Assembly: GCA_024223125.1 (NCBI GenBank)
Contig: JAAEOP010000732.1
Span: 1-56,104, forward strand
Source: Chloroflexota bacterium
GTDB taxonomy: Bacteria > Chloroflexota > Anaerolineae > Promineifilales > Promineifilaceae
Direction: 5' to 3'
Length of the DNA stretch: 56,104 nucleotides
Positions 36,373-44,841 of the stretch are shown here, piece after piece. The notes under the pieces were generated by a model. It was given only the letters and a program-made list of their open reading frames with translations, did not search any database and was not told where the DNA came from. Every line of letters starts with the position of its first letter. Position 1 is the first letter of the stretch. Made by a program: the position numbers and the translations under genes.

Positions 36373-37269
36373 TTACCATTTTACGGCCCACAAATACGCC
36401 AGGGATGATCTTACTTTGCCTTCACCTACTTCAACCAAAGGGCGCAAATATGAAACAAACTCCCGTTTCTCTGCTTCACTCAAGACTTGATCCATCGCCT
36501 CTGCCAAAGTAGGGATTTTGGGATTTCCGGCCGTATTCATCAAGTTTTCCCACGTTCGGAAGTCAGGAAAAGGCTTGATTTCTATCTTAAGGTCCAAACA
36601 GATTTCATCGAACCCTGCGGTTTCTGCCATCTCTACCAAATCCCGCTCGTCAAAATTCAGCATCGGGTCTGTTTCAAGCGGCTGCAATTTAATGAAGACC
36701 GACTTTAGTTTATCCGTGATCTCCATAATCGGCGTCACATCACAGCCGAGGAAGATATGCTGGGGCGGAGGGTAGCCAAAACGGTTAATCGGCTCAAATA
36801 ATGAAATACGCCCGCCTGGTTTGAGAACGCGAAAAAACTCGTTAAAAGCTTGCCGCTTATCTGCTACATAAATCAATACAGAGCGTGTTGTAACTACATT
36901 TACAGATGCGTCCGCAACGGCCGACAATGTTTCTGCGGAAGCGTTCAAAAAATGACAACAGTCGCTTATTTCCATTTGTTGAGCCAATATCTCTACATGA
37001 TCAAGCAAATCCTGGGATATGTCACAAAAAATTACCTGGCCTGAATTGAGCCGTTCCACAGCGCCAAAGGCCACAAGCCCGTCCCCACAGCCGACATCAA
37101 GCAGGACCTCATTTTCTTGAATGTTGGCTCTATTGAGTATCTTGTCACGCACCGGGTACAAAAAGTCGTCCAGCACCTTTTGCATAACTGCTTCGTCCCC
37201 GGCAAAACGTCTCTCCAAAAGCCATTCTTTCCAAATATCTTGCGTTGAAGGTAAAATCTGTGACGCCAT
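36373..37269 (-). CDS. Class I SAM-dependent methyltransferase
   Basis: 298 residues. Motif I is VLLDVGCGDGLVAFG, followed by an acidic residue at the end of strand 2 (VIFCDISQDLL) and VNVVTTRSVLIYV as motif II/III, then LKPGGRISLFEPINR. The N-terminus before residue 50 and the C-terminal helical part give no clue to the substrate. It lies 18 bases from trpS and 22 from trpG on the same strand, so it should be under the tryptophan T-box; a methylation linked to tryptophan or an indole compound is possible but unproven. Confidence 0.85.
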   Translation of the reverse strand: MASQILPSTQDIWKEWLLERRFAGDEAVMQKVLDDFLYPVRDKILNRANIQENEVLLDVGCGDGLVAFGAVERLNSGQVIFCDISQDLLDHVEILAQQMEISDCCHFLNASAETLSAVADASVNVVTTRSVLIYVADKRQAFNEFFRVLKPGGRISLFEPINRFGYPPPQHIFLGCDVTPIMEITDKLKSVFIKLQPLETDPMLNFDERDLVEMAETAGFDEICLDLKIEIKPFPDFRTWENLMNTAGNPKIPTLAEAMDQVLSEAEKREFVSYLRPLVEVGEGKVRSSLAYLWAVKW

Positions 37270-37287
37270 TAAAATTCCTCTAAGAAG

Positions 37288-38325
37288 TTAATACTGACTA
37301 CTGAAAACTGATTGCTGACTGCCTGGCAAAACCAACCCCATAATCCGCTTCATCTCATCCACTTTAGATTGGGAAACGGCCGCAGCTTGCTTAGCGCCCA
37401 CAGCCATTATCCGGTCTAATTCGGCCGGGTCGGCCATAATTTGCTCATACCGTTTTCGGATGGGGGTCACGGTTTCAATGGTCACTTCGGTCACTCGTTT
37501 TTTCAGGTCGCCGTAACCGCGAGCGTCGGCAAAATCCGCTTCTACCTCCGCTTTGCTTTTTCCGGTCAGCGCTTTATAAATCCCTAATAGATTATTGACG
37601 CCCGCTTTGGCCGGATCATTGGAAAAGTGAATTTCCCGCCCTGAATCGGTGACAGCCCGCTTAAATGAGCGCTCAATCTCTTTAGGATCATCCAATAGGC
37701 GGATGACATGGCCGCGTGTGTCAGCCAGGCTCTTAGACATCTTTGCCGTCGGATTATCCAGCCCCATCACCCGCGATCCCACTTCGAGAATGACCGGTTT
37801 AGGCACGACAAAAAACTCCTCTTCGTAGAAGTGGTTAAAGCGTTGGGCAATGTCCCGCGTCAATTCCACATGCTGCTTCTGGTCTTCGCCGACAGGTACT
37901 TCATCAGCGTCATAAAACAGAATGTCGCCAGCCATCAGCACAGGATAATCTAGCAGGCCGGTCAAGACGCTTTCTTGCCGAACTGATTTGTCTTTGAACT
38001 GGGTCATCCGTTGCAGCCAACCCAAAGGGGTGATGCAATTTAGCAGCCAACAGCCTTCCGCATGAGCCTGTACCTGGCTTTGGATAAAGAGGGTGCATTT
38101 GTCCGGGTCTAGCCCGACCGCCAGCAAAATGGCGGCTAATGACCGGGTTTGAAAACGTAAATCATCCGGGTCTTGGGGCACAGTGATGCTATGCAGGTCT
38201 ACAATGCAAAAGTAGTTGATCTTTTCATCTTGCTTATCGGCCCAATTTTTGAATGCGCCCAGGTAATTGCCTAAATGCACATTTCCGGTTGGTTGAACGC
38301 CGCTGAACACGATTTTCTTTTCCAT
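37288..38325 (-). CDS. trpS: Tryptophanyl-tRNA synthetase
   Basis: 345 residues from ATG 38325 (AGGAGA 6 bases upstream; the upstream frame is a repeat). Class I signatures: PTGNVHLGNYLG (HIGH-like) and KMSKS (TAKMSKSLADT), with the Trp-binding region MAGDILFYDADEVPVGEDQ. It charges tRNA-Trp. The last ~10 residues (QQSVFSSQY) come from an intergenic simple repeat that supplies the stop codon. Its placement under a Trp T-box fits control by uncharged tRNA-Trp. Confidence 0.96.
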   Translation of the reverse strand: MEKKIVFSGVQPTGNVHLGNYLGAFKNWADKQDEKINYFCIVDLHSITVPQDPDDLRFQTRSLAAILLAVGLDPDKCTLFIQSQVQAHAEGCWLLNCITPLGWLQRMTQFKDKSVRQESVLTGLLDYPVLMAGDILFYDADEVPVGEDQKQHVELTRDIAQRFNHFYEEEFFVVPKPVILEVGSRVMGLDNPTAKMSKSLADTRGHVIRLLDDPKEIERSFKRAVTDSGREIHFSNDPAKAGVNNLLGIYKALTGKSKAEVEADFADARGYGDLKKRVTEVTIETVTPIRKRYEQIMADPAELDRIMAVGAKQAAAVSQSKVDEMKRIMGLVLPGSQQSVFSSQY

Positions 38326-38340
38326 AATTGTTCTCCTATT

Positions 38341-38388
38341 TGAGATTGGGAAATTGGAGATTGACCAATCTCTTAATCTCTCAATCTG
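38341..38388. repeat. GAGATTGG-type palindromic repeat, copy 4
   Basis: TGAGATTGGGAAATTGGAGA faces CCAATCTCTTAATCTCTCA across TTGA. It lies between trpE and trpS, upstream of the trpS Shine-Dalgarno. Confidence 0.75.
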
Positions 38389-38405
38389 CAGCAAAATTTC
38401 GATGA

Positions 38406-39962
38406 TTACAAAACACCTTGTTCCGCTTTGCCTACGGCCGTTAATAACGCATTGGCCTTATTAAAACATTCTTGATATTCATGAGCTGGTACACTGTCGG
38501 CTACAATGCCGGCCCCGGCCTGGACGTATAGCTTATCCTCTTGCATCACCATTGTGCGGATGGCGATGCAAGTGTCCATGCTGCCATCATAGCTAAAGTA
38601 GCCCACCGCCCCGGCATACAAACCGCGCCGCTCTCCTTCTAATTCTTCGATAATTTCCATCGCTCGTACCTTTGGCGCGCCGCTCACCGTTCCAGCAGGG
38701 AAGGTAGCCTGCATAAGGTCAAACGCATCCATGTCCGGTTTAATCTGCCCTGTCACGTGGCTGACGATGTGCATGACGTGACTGTACCGCTCAATTGTCA
38801 TCAGGTCGCTGACTTTGACGGAACCATATTCGCTGACACGGCCGATGTCGTTACGACCCAAATCAACCAACATGATATGTTCGGCCCGTTCTTTGGGGTC
38901 GGCTAACAATTCTTTTTCCAGGGCTTTGTCTTCAGCCGGGGTTTTTCCGCGCGGCCGTGTGCCGGCAATGGGGCGCACTGTGGCCAGGCCATCTTCCAAG
39001 CGTACATGAATTTCTGGTGATGCGCCGATAACTTGCAAATCCAACCGTCCAAAATCGAAGTAAAACATATACGGCGACGGGTTAAGCATCCGCAAAGCGC
39101 GGTAGATGGCAAAGGGGTGGGCGCTGGTCTGGCGGCTGAATCGTTGGCTGAGGACAACCTGGAAGATGTCCCCGGCAGCGATGTACTCTTTAGCCTGGGC
39201 GACCATTGCTTCATATTGGGGCTGTTCCATGTTGCTGGTCAGGGTACGGCCGTGTCCATTGTGCTGAAACCGATAACGAAGATGGGGTATAGCGGGTAAC
39301 GGCCGCAGCAGTCGTTCGCTTACCCGTTCAATCATCTGAATGGCTTCTACGTAGGCGGCTTCTACATCTCCGTTCACGCGGGCGTTAGAGAGAATTAGCA
39401 GCCGGTGGCGGGCATGGTCAAAAACGACTAGGGTGTCAGCCAGCAAAAAGATGGCATCGGGGATGTCTAGGGTGGGATCGGCCGTGTCTGGCAACCGTTC
39501 AAAAAAGTGTACCACATCGTACCCCAGATAACCTACCGCGCCGCCACTAAAACGGGGCAGCCCCGGCAGGTCGGCGGGTACAAAACGGCTCATCTCGTCT
39601 CGCACCACCTGGAGGATGTCTTCACCATCGTTTAGTTCGCGGGTTGTGGTAAGGTCGTTGCCTCGCCCATCTGTCACCATGTTCCCCTTAAGTGAAATTA
39701 TACCGCGTGGATTGACGCCGACGAAGGAGTAACGGCCGACTTGTTCACCCCCTTCCACTGATTCCAGCAAAAAGGAGGGGCCAAACTGGTCCATCAACTT
39801 CAAGTAAACGGCAACCGGCGTTTCCAGGTCGGCCGCAAACTCCCGGTAAACGGGAATAAGATTGGCTTCACCGGCGGCCAATGTGCGGAAGTCGGGTAGG
39901 GTGGGGGTGTATATGGTGGATACGGCCGTGTCTGTCGTGTTTGTTTGTGTGCGTATTGTCAT
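38406..39962 (-). CDS. trpE: Anthranilate synthase component I
   Basis: 518 residues. N-terminal domain with LLESVEGGEQVGRYSF (feedback-site region) and the chorismate-binding domain with RPIAGTRPRGKT, DLGRNDIGRV, FPAGTVSGAPKVRAMEII and the C-terminal AGAGIVADSVPAHEY. It turns chorismate and ammonia into anthranilate with TrpG. First gene after the T-box leader; AAGGG lies 8 bases before the ATG. Other trp genes are not in the window. Confidence 0.96.
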   Translation of the reverse strand: MTIRTQTNTTDTAVSTIYTPTLPDFRTLAAGEANLIPVYREFAADLETPVAVYLKLMDQFGPSFLLESVEGGEQVGRYSFVGVNPRGIISLKGNMVTDGRGNDLTTTRELNDGEDILQVVRDEMSRFVPADLPGLPRFSGGAVGYLGYDVVHFFERLPDTADPTLDIPDAIFLLADTLVVFDHARHRLLILSNARVNGDVEAAYVEAIQMIERVSERLLRPLPAIPHLRYRFQHNGHGRTLTSNMEQPQYEAMVAQAKEYIAAGDIFQVVLSQRFSRQTSAHPFAIYRALRMLNPSPYMFYFDFGRLDLQVIGASPEIHVRLEDGLATVRPIAGTRPRGKTPAEDKALEKELLADPKERAEHIMLVDLGRNDIGRVSEYGSVKVSDLMTIERYSHVMHIVSHVTGQIKPDMDAFDLMQATFPAGTVSGAPKVRAMEIIEELEGERRGLYAGAVGYFSYDGSMDTCIAIRTMVMQEDKLYVQAGAGIVADSVPAHEYQECFNKANALLTAVGKAEQGVL

Positions 39963-39990
39963 AGGATGTTCCCTTCAATTTGTCTTGATA

Positions 39991-40031
39991 ATTGAGATTG
40001 AGAGATTGAATCTCCCAATCTCTTAATCTCA
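39991..40031. repeat. GAGATTGG-type palindromic repeat, copy 5
   Basis: ATTGAGATTGAGAGATT faces AATCTCCCAATCTCTTAATCTCAT around GA. It sits in the transcribed trpE leader between the T-box terminator and the trpE start. Confidence 0.75.
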
Positions 40032-40035
40032 TAAT

Positions 40036-40092
40036 AAAAAAACGCCCGCGTCCCAAACGAAATTAAATTCGTCTAAAGGGACGAGAGCGTCT
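40036..40092 (-). terminator. T-box terminator before trpE
   Basis: Minus strand ACGCTCTCGTCCC (40092-40080 region) pairs with GGGACGCGGGCGT, with an inner ACGAA/TTCGT hairpin, then TTTTTTT (40042-40036). One mismatch and a G.U are in the stem. Its 5' arm lies just beyond the T-box, as expected for a terminator/antiterminator switch. Confidence 0.88.
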
Positions 40093-40144
40093 GAATAACG
40101 TTTCCCGCGGTGCCACCCTGGTTAAGCTGACTTGCTAGAAATAA

Positions 40145-40168
40145 AAAACGCGCCCATGATAGCGCGTT
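40145..40168 (-). terminator. Additional terminator-like hairpin inside the T-box leader
   Basis: Minus strand AACGCGC, eight bases, GCGCGTT followed by TTTTATTTC, between stem I and the antiterminator. It may be stem III of the T-box, but the U-run makes it look like a terminator of its own. Confidence 0.6.
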
Positions 40169-40499
40169 GTGATGTTCATATGCCAGCTTCACTCATTTCA
40201 ACTCTTTAATAATCTCTGGAGAAACCCAATTTTTAGTTGCTAAAATAGATGCTTGCTAAAGAAAAATCCGGTTTCTAGCTGAGTAATTAAAAAGTCTATG
40301 CCCTGATAACGGTAGCATTTCCGGCTCTGGCTATTCTGGTAATCGGTTTGCAGTTCATACCCATTTCACCACAGCAACTCCTCGGCCCATTCACGGACTG
40401 CGCTGTTATCAATCTTTCACCAGGTTGATTGACTCTCTTGAACCCGCTTTGCCAGTTACTTTTCCGATTCAACGTTGTTTTATTGTTAAGTTGGGCGAA

Positions 40500-40528
40500 A
40501 TGGTAGCATGGGGTTACGGCCGTGTCAA
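40500..40528 (-). promoter_or_regulatory. Promoter of the trpE T-box transcript
   Basis: Minus strand TTGACA (40528-40523), 17 bases, TACCAT (40505-40500) preceded by TGc (extended -10). An ACGGCCGT octamer lies in the spacer. The start is expected near 40493, just before stem I. Confidence 0.7.
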
Positions 40529-40693
40529 GAACCCATTGGTCTCTAGTCAGGACTCATTACTTATGGTTGTTAGAGAATAATTCGCTATAAATCTATAGGC
40601 AAGTATAGACAACCCAAAACGCTTGTGTTAATCTTTAGGTACGAATTCAAACAAGACATAACAAAAGTTAATCATTGGGAAGGAAAAAGCATT

Positions 40694-41083
40694 ATGGCTG
40701 ACGAGGTAAAAAAAGTTGTTTGTATCGAAGATGAATTAGAGATGATTGAACTGGTCAAATTGATTCTCGGCCGCAACAAGTTTGATGTGACGGGCGCTGT
40801 TGGCGGCCATGAAGGGCTGGAAAAAATCAGTGAAGTAAAACCAGACCTGGTATTACTTGATTTGATGATGCCTGAAATGGATGGTTGGGAAGTTTACCAG
40901 AAAATGAAAGCTTCCGACGACATGTGTAATATCCCTGTTATCGTCGTCACAGCCAAAGCCCAGAGCATAGATCGTGTGTTGGGTTTACACATCGCTCGCG
41001 TAGATGATTACATTACAAAACCATTTGGCCCTCAAGAATTGCTTGATAGCGTTGAGAGAGTTATCAACAACAAGTCTCAATAA
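40694..41083 (+). CDS. Single-domain response regulator (CheY-like)
   Basis: 129 residues from ATG 40694 (AAGGA upstream; the frame to 40625 has no support). Receiver domain only: acidic pocket IEDE, phospho-acceptor Asp in LVLLDLMMPEMDGWEVY, Thr in VVTAKA and Lys in ITKPFGP. Without an output domain it must act by protein contact, as a phosphorelay partner or motor-type regulator. The kinase partner is not identifiable; a strong terminator follows. Confidence 0.93.
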   Translation: MADEVKKVVCIEDELEMIELVKLILGRNKFDVTGAVGGHEGLEKISEVKPDLVLLDLMMPEMDGWEVYQKMKASDDMCNIPVIVVTAKAQSIDRVLGLHIARVDDYITKPFGPQELLDSVERVINNKSQ

Positions 41084-41115
41084 TCTCCACTTGGTGGATA
41101 ATTTGTCTTGCTTTC

Positions 41116-41150
41116 AAAAAGCCCATTTGTTGTATGCAAAGGGCTTTTTC
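41116..41150 (+). terminator. Intrinsic terminator after the response regulator
   Basis: AAAAAGCCC (41116-41124), 16-base loop, GGGCTTTTT (41141-41149). It also has an A-run on the left, so it could work in both directions. Confidence 0.85.
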
Positions 41151-41229
41151 TATTTCCAAAAAAAGTGAGAGGAGATCTTTGATTTATAGAAATGGCGCTC
41201 AATTCCACCTGTCGTATTTATAGTTTGTT

Positions 41230-41238
41230 TGTTATACT
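41230..41238 (+). promoter_or_regulatory. Possible extended -10 promoter for the MBL-fold gene
   Basis: TGtTATACT at 41230-41238 without a clear -35 box, 54 bases before the TTG start. Confidence 0.35.
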
Positions 41239-41291
41239 GAATTACTGGGCAGTTTTTAGTATATCCAAATCAAAAATCAATGAGGTAAAAA

Positions 41292-42143
41292 TTGCACATT
41301 CGATTTTGGGGTGTACGCGGAACCATCCCCTCGCCAGGACCAGGTACAATTCGGGCAGGTGGTAATACTTCGTGTGTGGAAATTCGCACATCAGACAAAC
41401 AACTCATTATTATTGATGCCGGTTCGGGTATTCGCCATCTGGGTAAGGAACTGGTTAAAAACTCTACCGGCCGTATCATTGGCAGCATCCTTATCAGCCA
41501 CACACATTGGGATCATATACAGGGTTTTCCATTTTTCTCGCCTGTGTTCGGCCGTACAAATCGTTTTGTCTTAGTTGGAAAAAAGCGCGTTGGTAAGCAA
41601 TTAGAAGAAACGATGGCCGGCCAGTTCATTGAACAGTATCTCCCCTTTTCCTACAAATCATTACCCGCTGATCTTATTGTAAAAGAAGTTCGAGATGGGG
41701 AAACGCTTATTATCGGAGACAATACCCGCGTTACTGTAGCCGACTTAAACCATCCCGGTGGATGTTTGGGATTTCGGATAGAAGATAATGGGGTTGTTTT
41801 TGTTTATTGCAGCGACGTCAGCCATTATGATGATGGCTTTGATCCGAATCTGTTAGAGTTAGCCCACGGTGCTGATCTGCTTGTTCATGATTCCCATTTC
41901 AGCTCAGTTGAGGAACGCAAACAGTTTAGTGAATATGGACATAGCTCCTGGTTAGAAGCGGTCCAAGCAGCCATTGAAGCTCGTGTGGGTTGTCTGGCAT
42001 TATTCCATTTCTCACCTGATTTATTTGACGATGAACTTGATGCAATATTAGTTAAAGCCAGAGCTGTGTTTCCACACACGATTGTTGCCAGAGAAGGGAT
42101 GCAAATCTCGCTGCCAATGGATATGGATAATTTATCGGATTAA
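41292..42143 (+). CDS. MBL-fold metallohydrolase
   Basis: 283 residues from TTG 41292 with GAGG 7 bases upstream. The beta-lactamase fold carries HTHWDH (HxHxDH metal motif, residues ~72-77), CSDVSHYDDG for the third ligand group and HSSWLEAVQAA near the end. The opening FWGVRGTIPSPGPGT is typical of a subgroup often found with two-component proteins; some are annotated as cyclic phosphodiesterases, but the substrate is unknown. Flanked on both sides by single-domain response regulators. Confidence 0.88.
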   Translation: MHIRFWGVRGTIPSPGPGTIRAGGNTSCVEIRTSDKQLIIIDAGSGIRHLGKELVKNSTGRIIGSILISHTHWDHIQGFPFFSPVFGRTNRFVLVGKKRVGKQLEETMAGQFIEQYLPFSYKSLPADLIVKEVRDGETLIIGDNTRVTVADLNHPGGCLGFRIEDNGVVFVYCSDVSHYDDGFDPNLLELAHGADLLVHDSHFSSVEERKQFSEYGHSSWLEAVQAAIEARVGCLALFHFSPDLFDDELDAILVKARAVFPHTIVAREGMQISLPMDMDNLSD

Positions 42144-42258
42144 TGCTGAATATCTAAACATAAATTGCCGGATAATGAGAATCGTCTAAAATACGTCAGG
42201 TTAGTTTTGCAAATTTTGACGAATGGCAGATCAGTATTTCACATCAACAGGAGATAAC

Positions 42259-42639
42259 TTGGCCCAATCGGTGTTAGTGGTGGATGATGAGCCGATGGCT
42301 CGGACATTACTGCGGTTAATGTTAGTTCGAGCCGGGTTTAATGTTACCGAGGCGGAAGATGGCTTTGATGCACTGGATAAAGTGCGTAAAAGCCGTCCTG
42401 ATATTATTTTGTTAGATGTGATGATGCCTGGTATGGACGGTTTCGCTGTCTGTGAACGATTGCGAAATGACACAGAGACAGCGATGTTACCCATCATTAT
42501 GTTGAGCGCTAAGACAGATTTGTCTAGTATAAACCGGGGGTTACGAGTGGGAGCGACTATCTATCTGACGAAGCCTATTTCCCCGGAAATTTTGACCAGA
42601 CATGTACATGAAGCGCTGGACAACGGAAAAAGTAGTTGA
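42259..42639 (+). CDS. Single-domain response regulator (CheY-like)
   Basis: 126 residues if it starts at TTG 42259, which has AGGAG 5 bases upstream and gives MAQSVLVVDDEP, a usual receiver start. The ATG at 42223 in the same frame has no Shine-Dalgarno. Phospho-acceptor Asp in IILLDVMMPGMDGF, Ser in MLSAK, Lys in YLTKPISP. Only the receiver domain is present. Together with the regulator at 40694 and the MBL protein it could form a small signalling set. Confidence 0.9.
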   Translation: MAQSVLVVDDEPMARTLLRLMLVRAGFNVTEAEDGFDALDKVRKSRPDIILLDVMMPGMDGFAVCERLRNDTETAMLPIIMLSAKTDLSSINRGLRVGATIYLTKPISPEILTRHVHEALDNGKSS

Positions 42640-42709
42640 TCTTTGCCTCAAATTCGCAGTTGTGTTAAAAATCACATGATAGCGTATGAAATAAATGGAG
42701 GCTTTTGTT

Positions 42710-42907
42710 ATGCTAATTAAGCGCCTGATTCTTATCATTATATCCCTGGCAATTGGGCTTGCTGTGACTATAGGTATTGTTTATGCTATTGGCACGAATC
42801 CTGAGCAGTTTGGTGTTTGGTATACAAGTTTTACTGCTTTGGCTCTGGGCTGTGCCGTTGGTGTCTGGTTAGATAAATTTATGGGTACGGAAATGTTACC
42901 GAAATAG
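42710..42907 (+). CDS. Small membrane protein with two transmembrane helices
   Basis: 65 residues from ATG 42710, GGAGG 9 bases upstream. Two hydrophobic stretches (about 5-27 and 36-54) with a short loop (GTNPEQFGVWY). No motif is recognised. A terminator follows 28 bases later, so it may be a separate short unit or the end of the response regulator transcript. Confidence 0.7.
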   Translation: MLIKRLILIIISLAIGLAVTIGIVYAIGTNPEQFGVWYTSFTALALGCAVGVWLDKFMGTEMLPK

Positions 42908-42935
42908 GTTTTATTCGGGTACATGAATATTTGGA

Positions 42936-42964
42936 AGGTCTCCTTGAATCATGGAGACCTTTTT
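42936..42964 (+). terminator. Intrinsic terminator before folD
   Basis: AGGTCTCC (42936-42943), nine-base loop, GGAGACCT (42953-42960), then TTTT. Confidence 0.88.
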
Positions 42965-43027
42965 GTTTTATTTTGCACAGGTTCCACCTTTCCAAAAAGG
43001 TAGAATCTCTCTAAAGAAGAGGTAATT

Positions 43028-43918
43028 ATGTCAGCACAATTGATTGATGGGAAAGTGATTGCCGCGAAGGTACGCGAGCAGGTGGCAGAAGATGCGGCCG
43101 CAATGAAGGCCAAACACAACTATGTACCCGGATTAGCGACTGTGTTAGTCGGAGATGATACTGCTTCGTCCACCTATGTCCGTATGAAGCAGCGTATGTG
43201 TGAGAAGTTGGGTATCCGTTCTATCGGCCGTCATCTTCCTGCCAAAACATCCCAAGCGGATGTACAGGCATTGGTGGCTGAGTTGAATGAAAACCCAGAG
43301 GTGAACGGCATTTTAGTGCAGCTGCCTTTGCCGGATCATATTGACGAGGAGACAATTCTCAATACGATTGATTTGGAGAAGGATGTAGATGGGTTTCATC
43401 CGGTGAATATCGGCCGTTTAGCCATGAAAGGGCGTAACCCATTGTTTATTCCCTGTACGCCAGCCGGATGTATGGTTTTGTTGGCGGAAAGCGGCGTGGA
43501 AACAAGTGGGGCGGAGGCGGTGATTGTCGGCCGTTCCAATATTGTCGGGTTGCCGATGGCGATGCTGTTGCAAAAGGCCAACGCGACAGTAACGATTTGC
43601 CACAGCCGCACCCGCGATTTACGGGAGCATTTGCAGCGAGCGGATATTGTGGTGGCGGCTATCGGCCGGGCAGAAATGATTACCGGCGATATGTTGAAAC
43701 CGGGTTGCGCGGTCATTGACGTGGGCATTAACCGGGTAGAAGACGCTACTAAGAAGCGTGGCTACCGTCTGGTTGGCGATGTGGAGTTTGACTCGGCCAG
43801 CGAAGTAGCGGGGGCGATTACGCCGGTGCCGGGTGGCGTTGGCCCGATGACGATTGCTATGTTGATGAAAAATACGCTGCTGGCAGCGGAGTTCGCTTTG
43901 GAGAAGATGGGTAATTGA
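43028..43918 (+). CDS. folD: Methylenetetrahydrofolate dehydrogenase / cyclohydrolase FolD
   Basis: 296 residues. Motifs: [14 protein letters not shown] with the catalytic Lys, [37 protein letters not shown], the NADP-binding [17 protein letters not shown] and [15 protein letters not shown]. It interconverts methylene-, methenyl- and formyl-tetrahydrofolate for one-carbon metabolism. Stands alone between a terminator and a repeat. Confidence 0.97.
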   Translation: MSAQLIDGKVIAAKVREQVAEDAAAMKAKHNYVPGLATVLVGDDTASSTYVRMKQRMCEKLGIRSIGRHLPAKTSQADVQALVAELNENPEVNGILVQLPLPDHIDEETILNTIDLEKDVDGFHPVNIGRLAMKGRNPLFIPCTPAGCMVLLAESGVETSGAEAVIVGRSNIVGLPMAMLLQKANATVTICHSRTRDLREHLQRADIVVAAIGRAEMITGDMLKPGCAVIDVGINRVEDATKKRGYRLVGDVEFDSASEVAGAITPVPGGVGPMTIAMLMKNTLLAAEFALEKMGN

Positions 43919-43950
43919 GGTTTTCGGGGCAGATAAATCTGGGGCAACGG

Positions 43951-44028
43951 TTGCGAAGTCGGCTTTCGCCGACTGGGCTTCAGTCCACGAAGGTGGACTT
44001 CGCAATTGTAGTAGCGAATTTATTCGCC
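43951..44028. repeat. Compound cloverleaf-like palindrome between folD and trmH-like gene
   Basis: Outer arms TTGCGAAGTC (43951-43960) and GACTTCGCAA (43996-44005) enclose two inner hairpins, GTCGGC/GCCGAC and GTCCAC/GTGGAC. A third small palindrome AGCGAATTTATTCGC follows (44013-44027) and holds the stop codon of the minus-strand gene. Confidence 0.75.
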
Positions 44029-44841
44029 AGGTGATGCCAAGTGATGTTGTTGACGGTGAATTTCATATAGAATCACGGCCGTAGCCGCATTCACAGACAA
44101 TGAATCAATCCCACTGGCCATAGGAATTGTTACCTGCCTGTCTAGCCGCTTCAAGAAATCTTCTGGTAAGCCGAAATATTCATTGCCCATAAACACGGCC
44201 GTACCCCCTCTAGCAAATGTTGTCTCTGGCAGCAACGTACCCTGACCGGAGACAGTTCCCACCGTTTCAATGCCCAACTGTTGCAAATCTGCCAGGATGC
44301 TTTCTATGTTGTTGTAAGGACACACGGCCGTCTTAAACAAACTACCCATACTCGTGCGAACTGCTTTGGGGTGATAAGGGTCGCTTTGGCCGAGAAGGAT
44401 AACGGCCGCTGCCCCATGCGCATGAGCGGTGCGAATCATGGCCCCTACATTGCCGGGGTCAATGACATTGGCCAGAATGAGAAGAAGTGGGTGGTTGACG
44501 GCCGTCACACATTCCTGAAGTTTTGCCGCTGGTGGAATTTTGAGCAGTCCGATGAGTTGGCCCAGGTTACGGCCGTTACTCAACTCAGCCATCACCGCGT
44601 CAGGGACAAAGTAGCAGGGTGTAGGGGGCAGATTTGCCAGCAACTGTTGGCCGCGAACAGAATCAGTTTGGGCAAAACTGTCGGCCAGGATAACCAGTTC
44701 CAGAGAGAGGTTGGCGTGTAGAGCGCGTTCGTGCAATCGTATCCCTTCGATAGAATATAAACCGGTTTGCTGCCGCCCTTTTTTAGTCAGGCTGCGTTTC
44801 ACCATTTCTACAGCCCCGCGCCAATTGTCGTTTGTAGTCAT
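44020..44841 (-). CDS. TrmH/SpoU-family RNA 2'-O-methyltransferase
   Basis: 273 residues. An N-terminal substrate-binding segment (~1-105) and the SPOUT knot domain with NVIDPGNVGAMIRTAHAHGA, VFMGNEYFGLP and IPMASGIDSLSVNAATAVILYE, the three motifs of the TrmH family. It would methylate a ribose in rRNA or tRNA; the target is not determined. It overlaps the upstream DUF2721 gene by 4 bases, and its stop lies in a palindrome. Confidence 0.92.
   Translation of the reverse strand: MTTNDNWRGAVEMVKRSLTKKGRQQTGLYSIEGIRLHERALHANLSLELVILADSFAQTDSVRGQQLLANLPPTPCYFVPDAVMAELSNGRNLGQLIGLLKIPPAAKLQECVTAVNHPLLLILANVIDPGNVGAMIRTAHAHGAAAVILLGQSDPYHPKAVRTSMGSLFKTAVCPYNNIESILADLQQLGIETVGTVSGQGTLLPETTFARGGTAVFMGNEYFGLPEDFLKRLDRQVTIPMASGIDSLSVNAATAVILYEIHRQQHHLASPGE

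Larger units (their letters stand above)
40036..40480 (-). promoter_or_regulatory. Tryptophan T-box riboswitch
   Basis: On the minus strand the leader contains GGAAAAGTAA and AGAGAG (near 40435) typical of stem I, GGTGAAAG (near 40418), then GAA-TGG-GCCGAGGAG, which places the specifier codon UGG (Trp) at 40389-40387. The 14-base T-box AGGGTGGCACCGCGG is at 40119-40105 and is followed by the terminator. Uncharged tRNA-Trp would pair at UGG and at the T-box and favour readthrough into trpE. The leader accounts for the whole 0.7-kb gap between trpE and the response regulator. Confidence 0.93.

Noticed and set aside
42950..43020. Promoter for folD (TTGCAC ... TAGAAT)
   Set aside because: The spacing is 22 bases, too long; no convincing alternative could be read.
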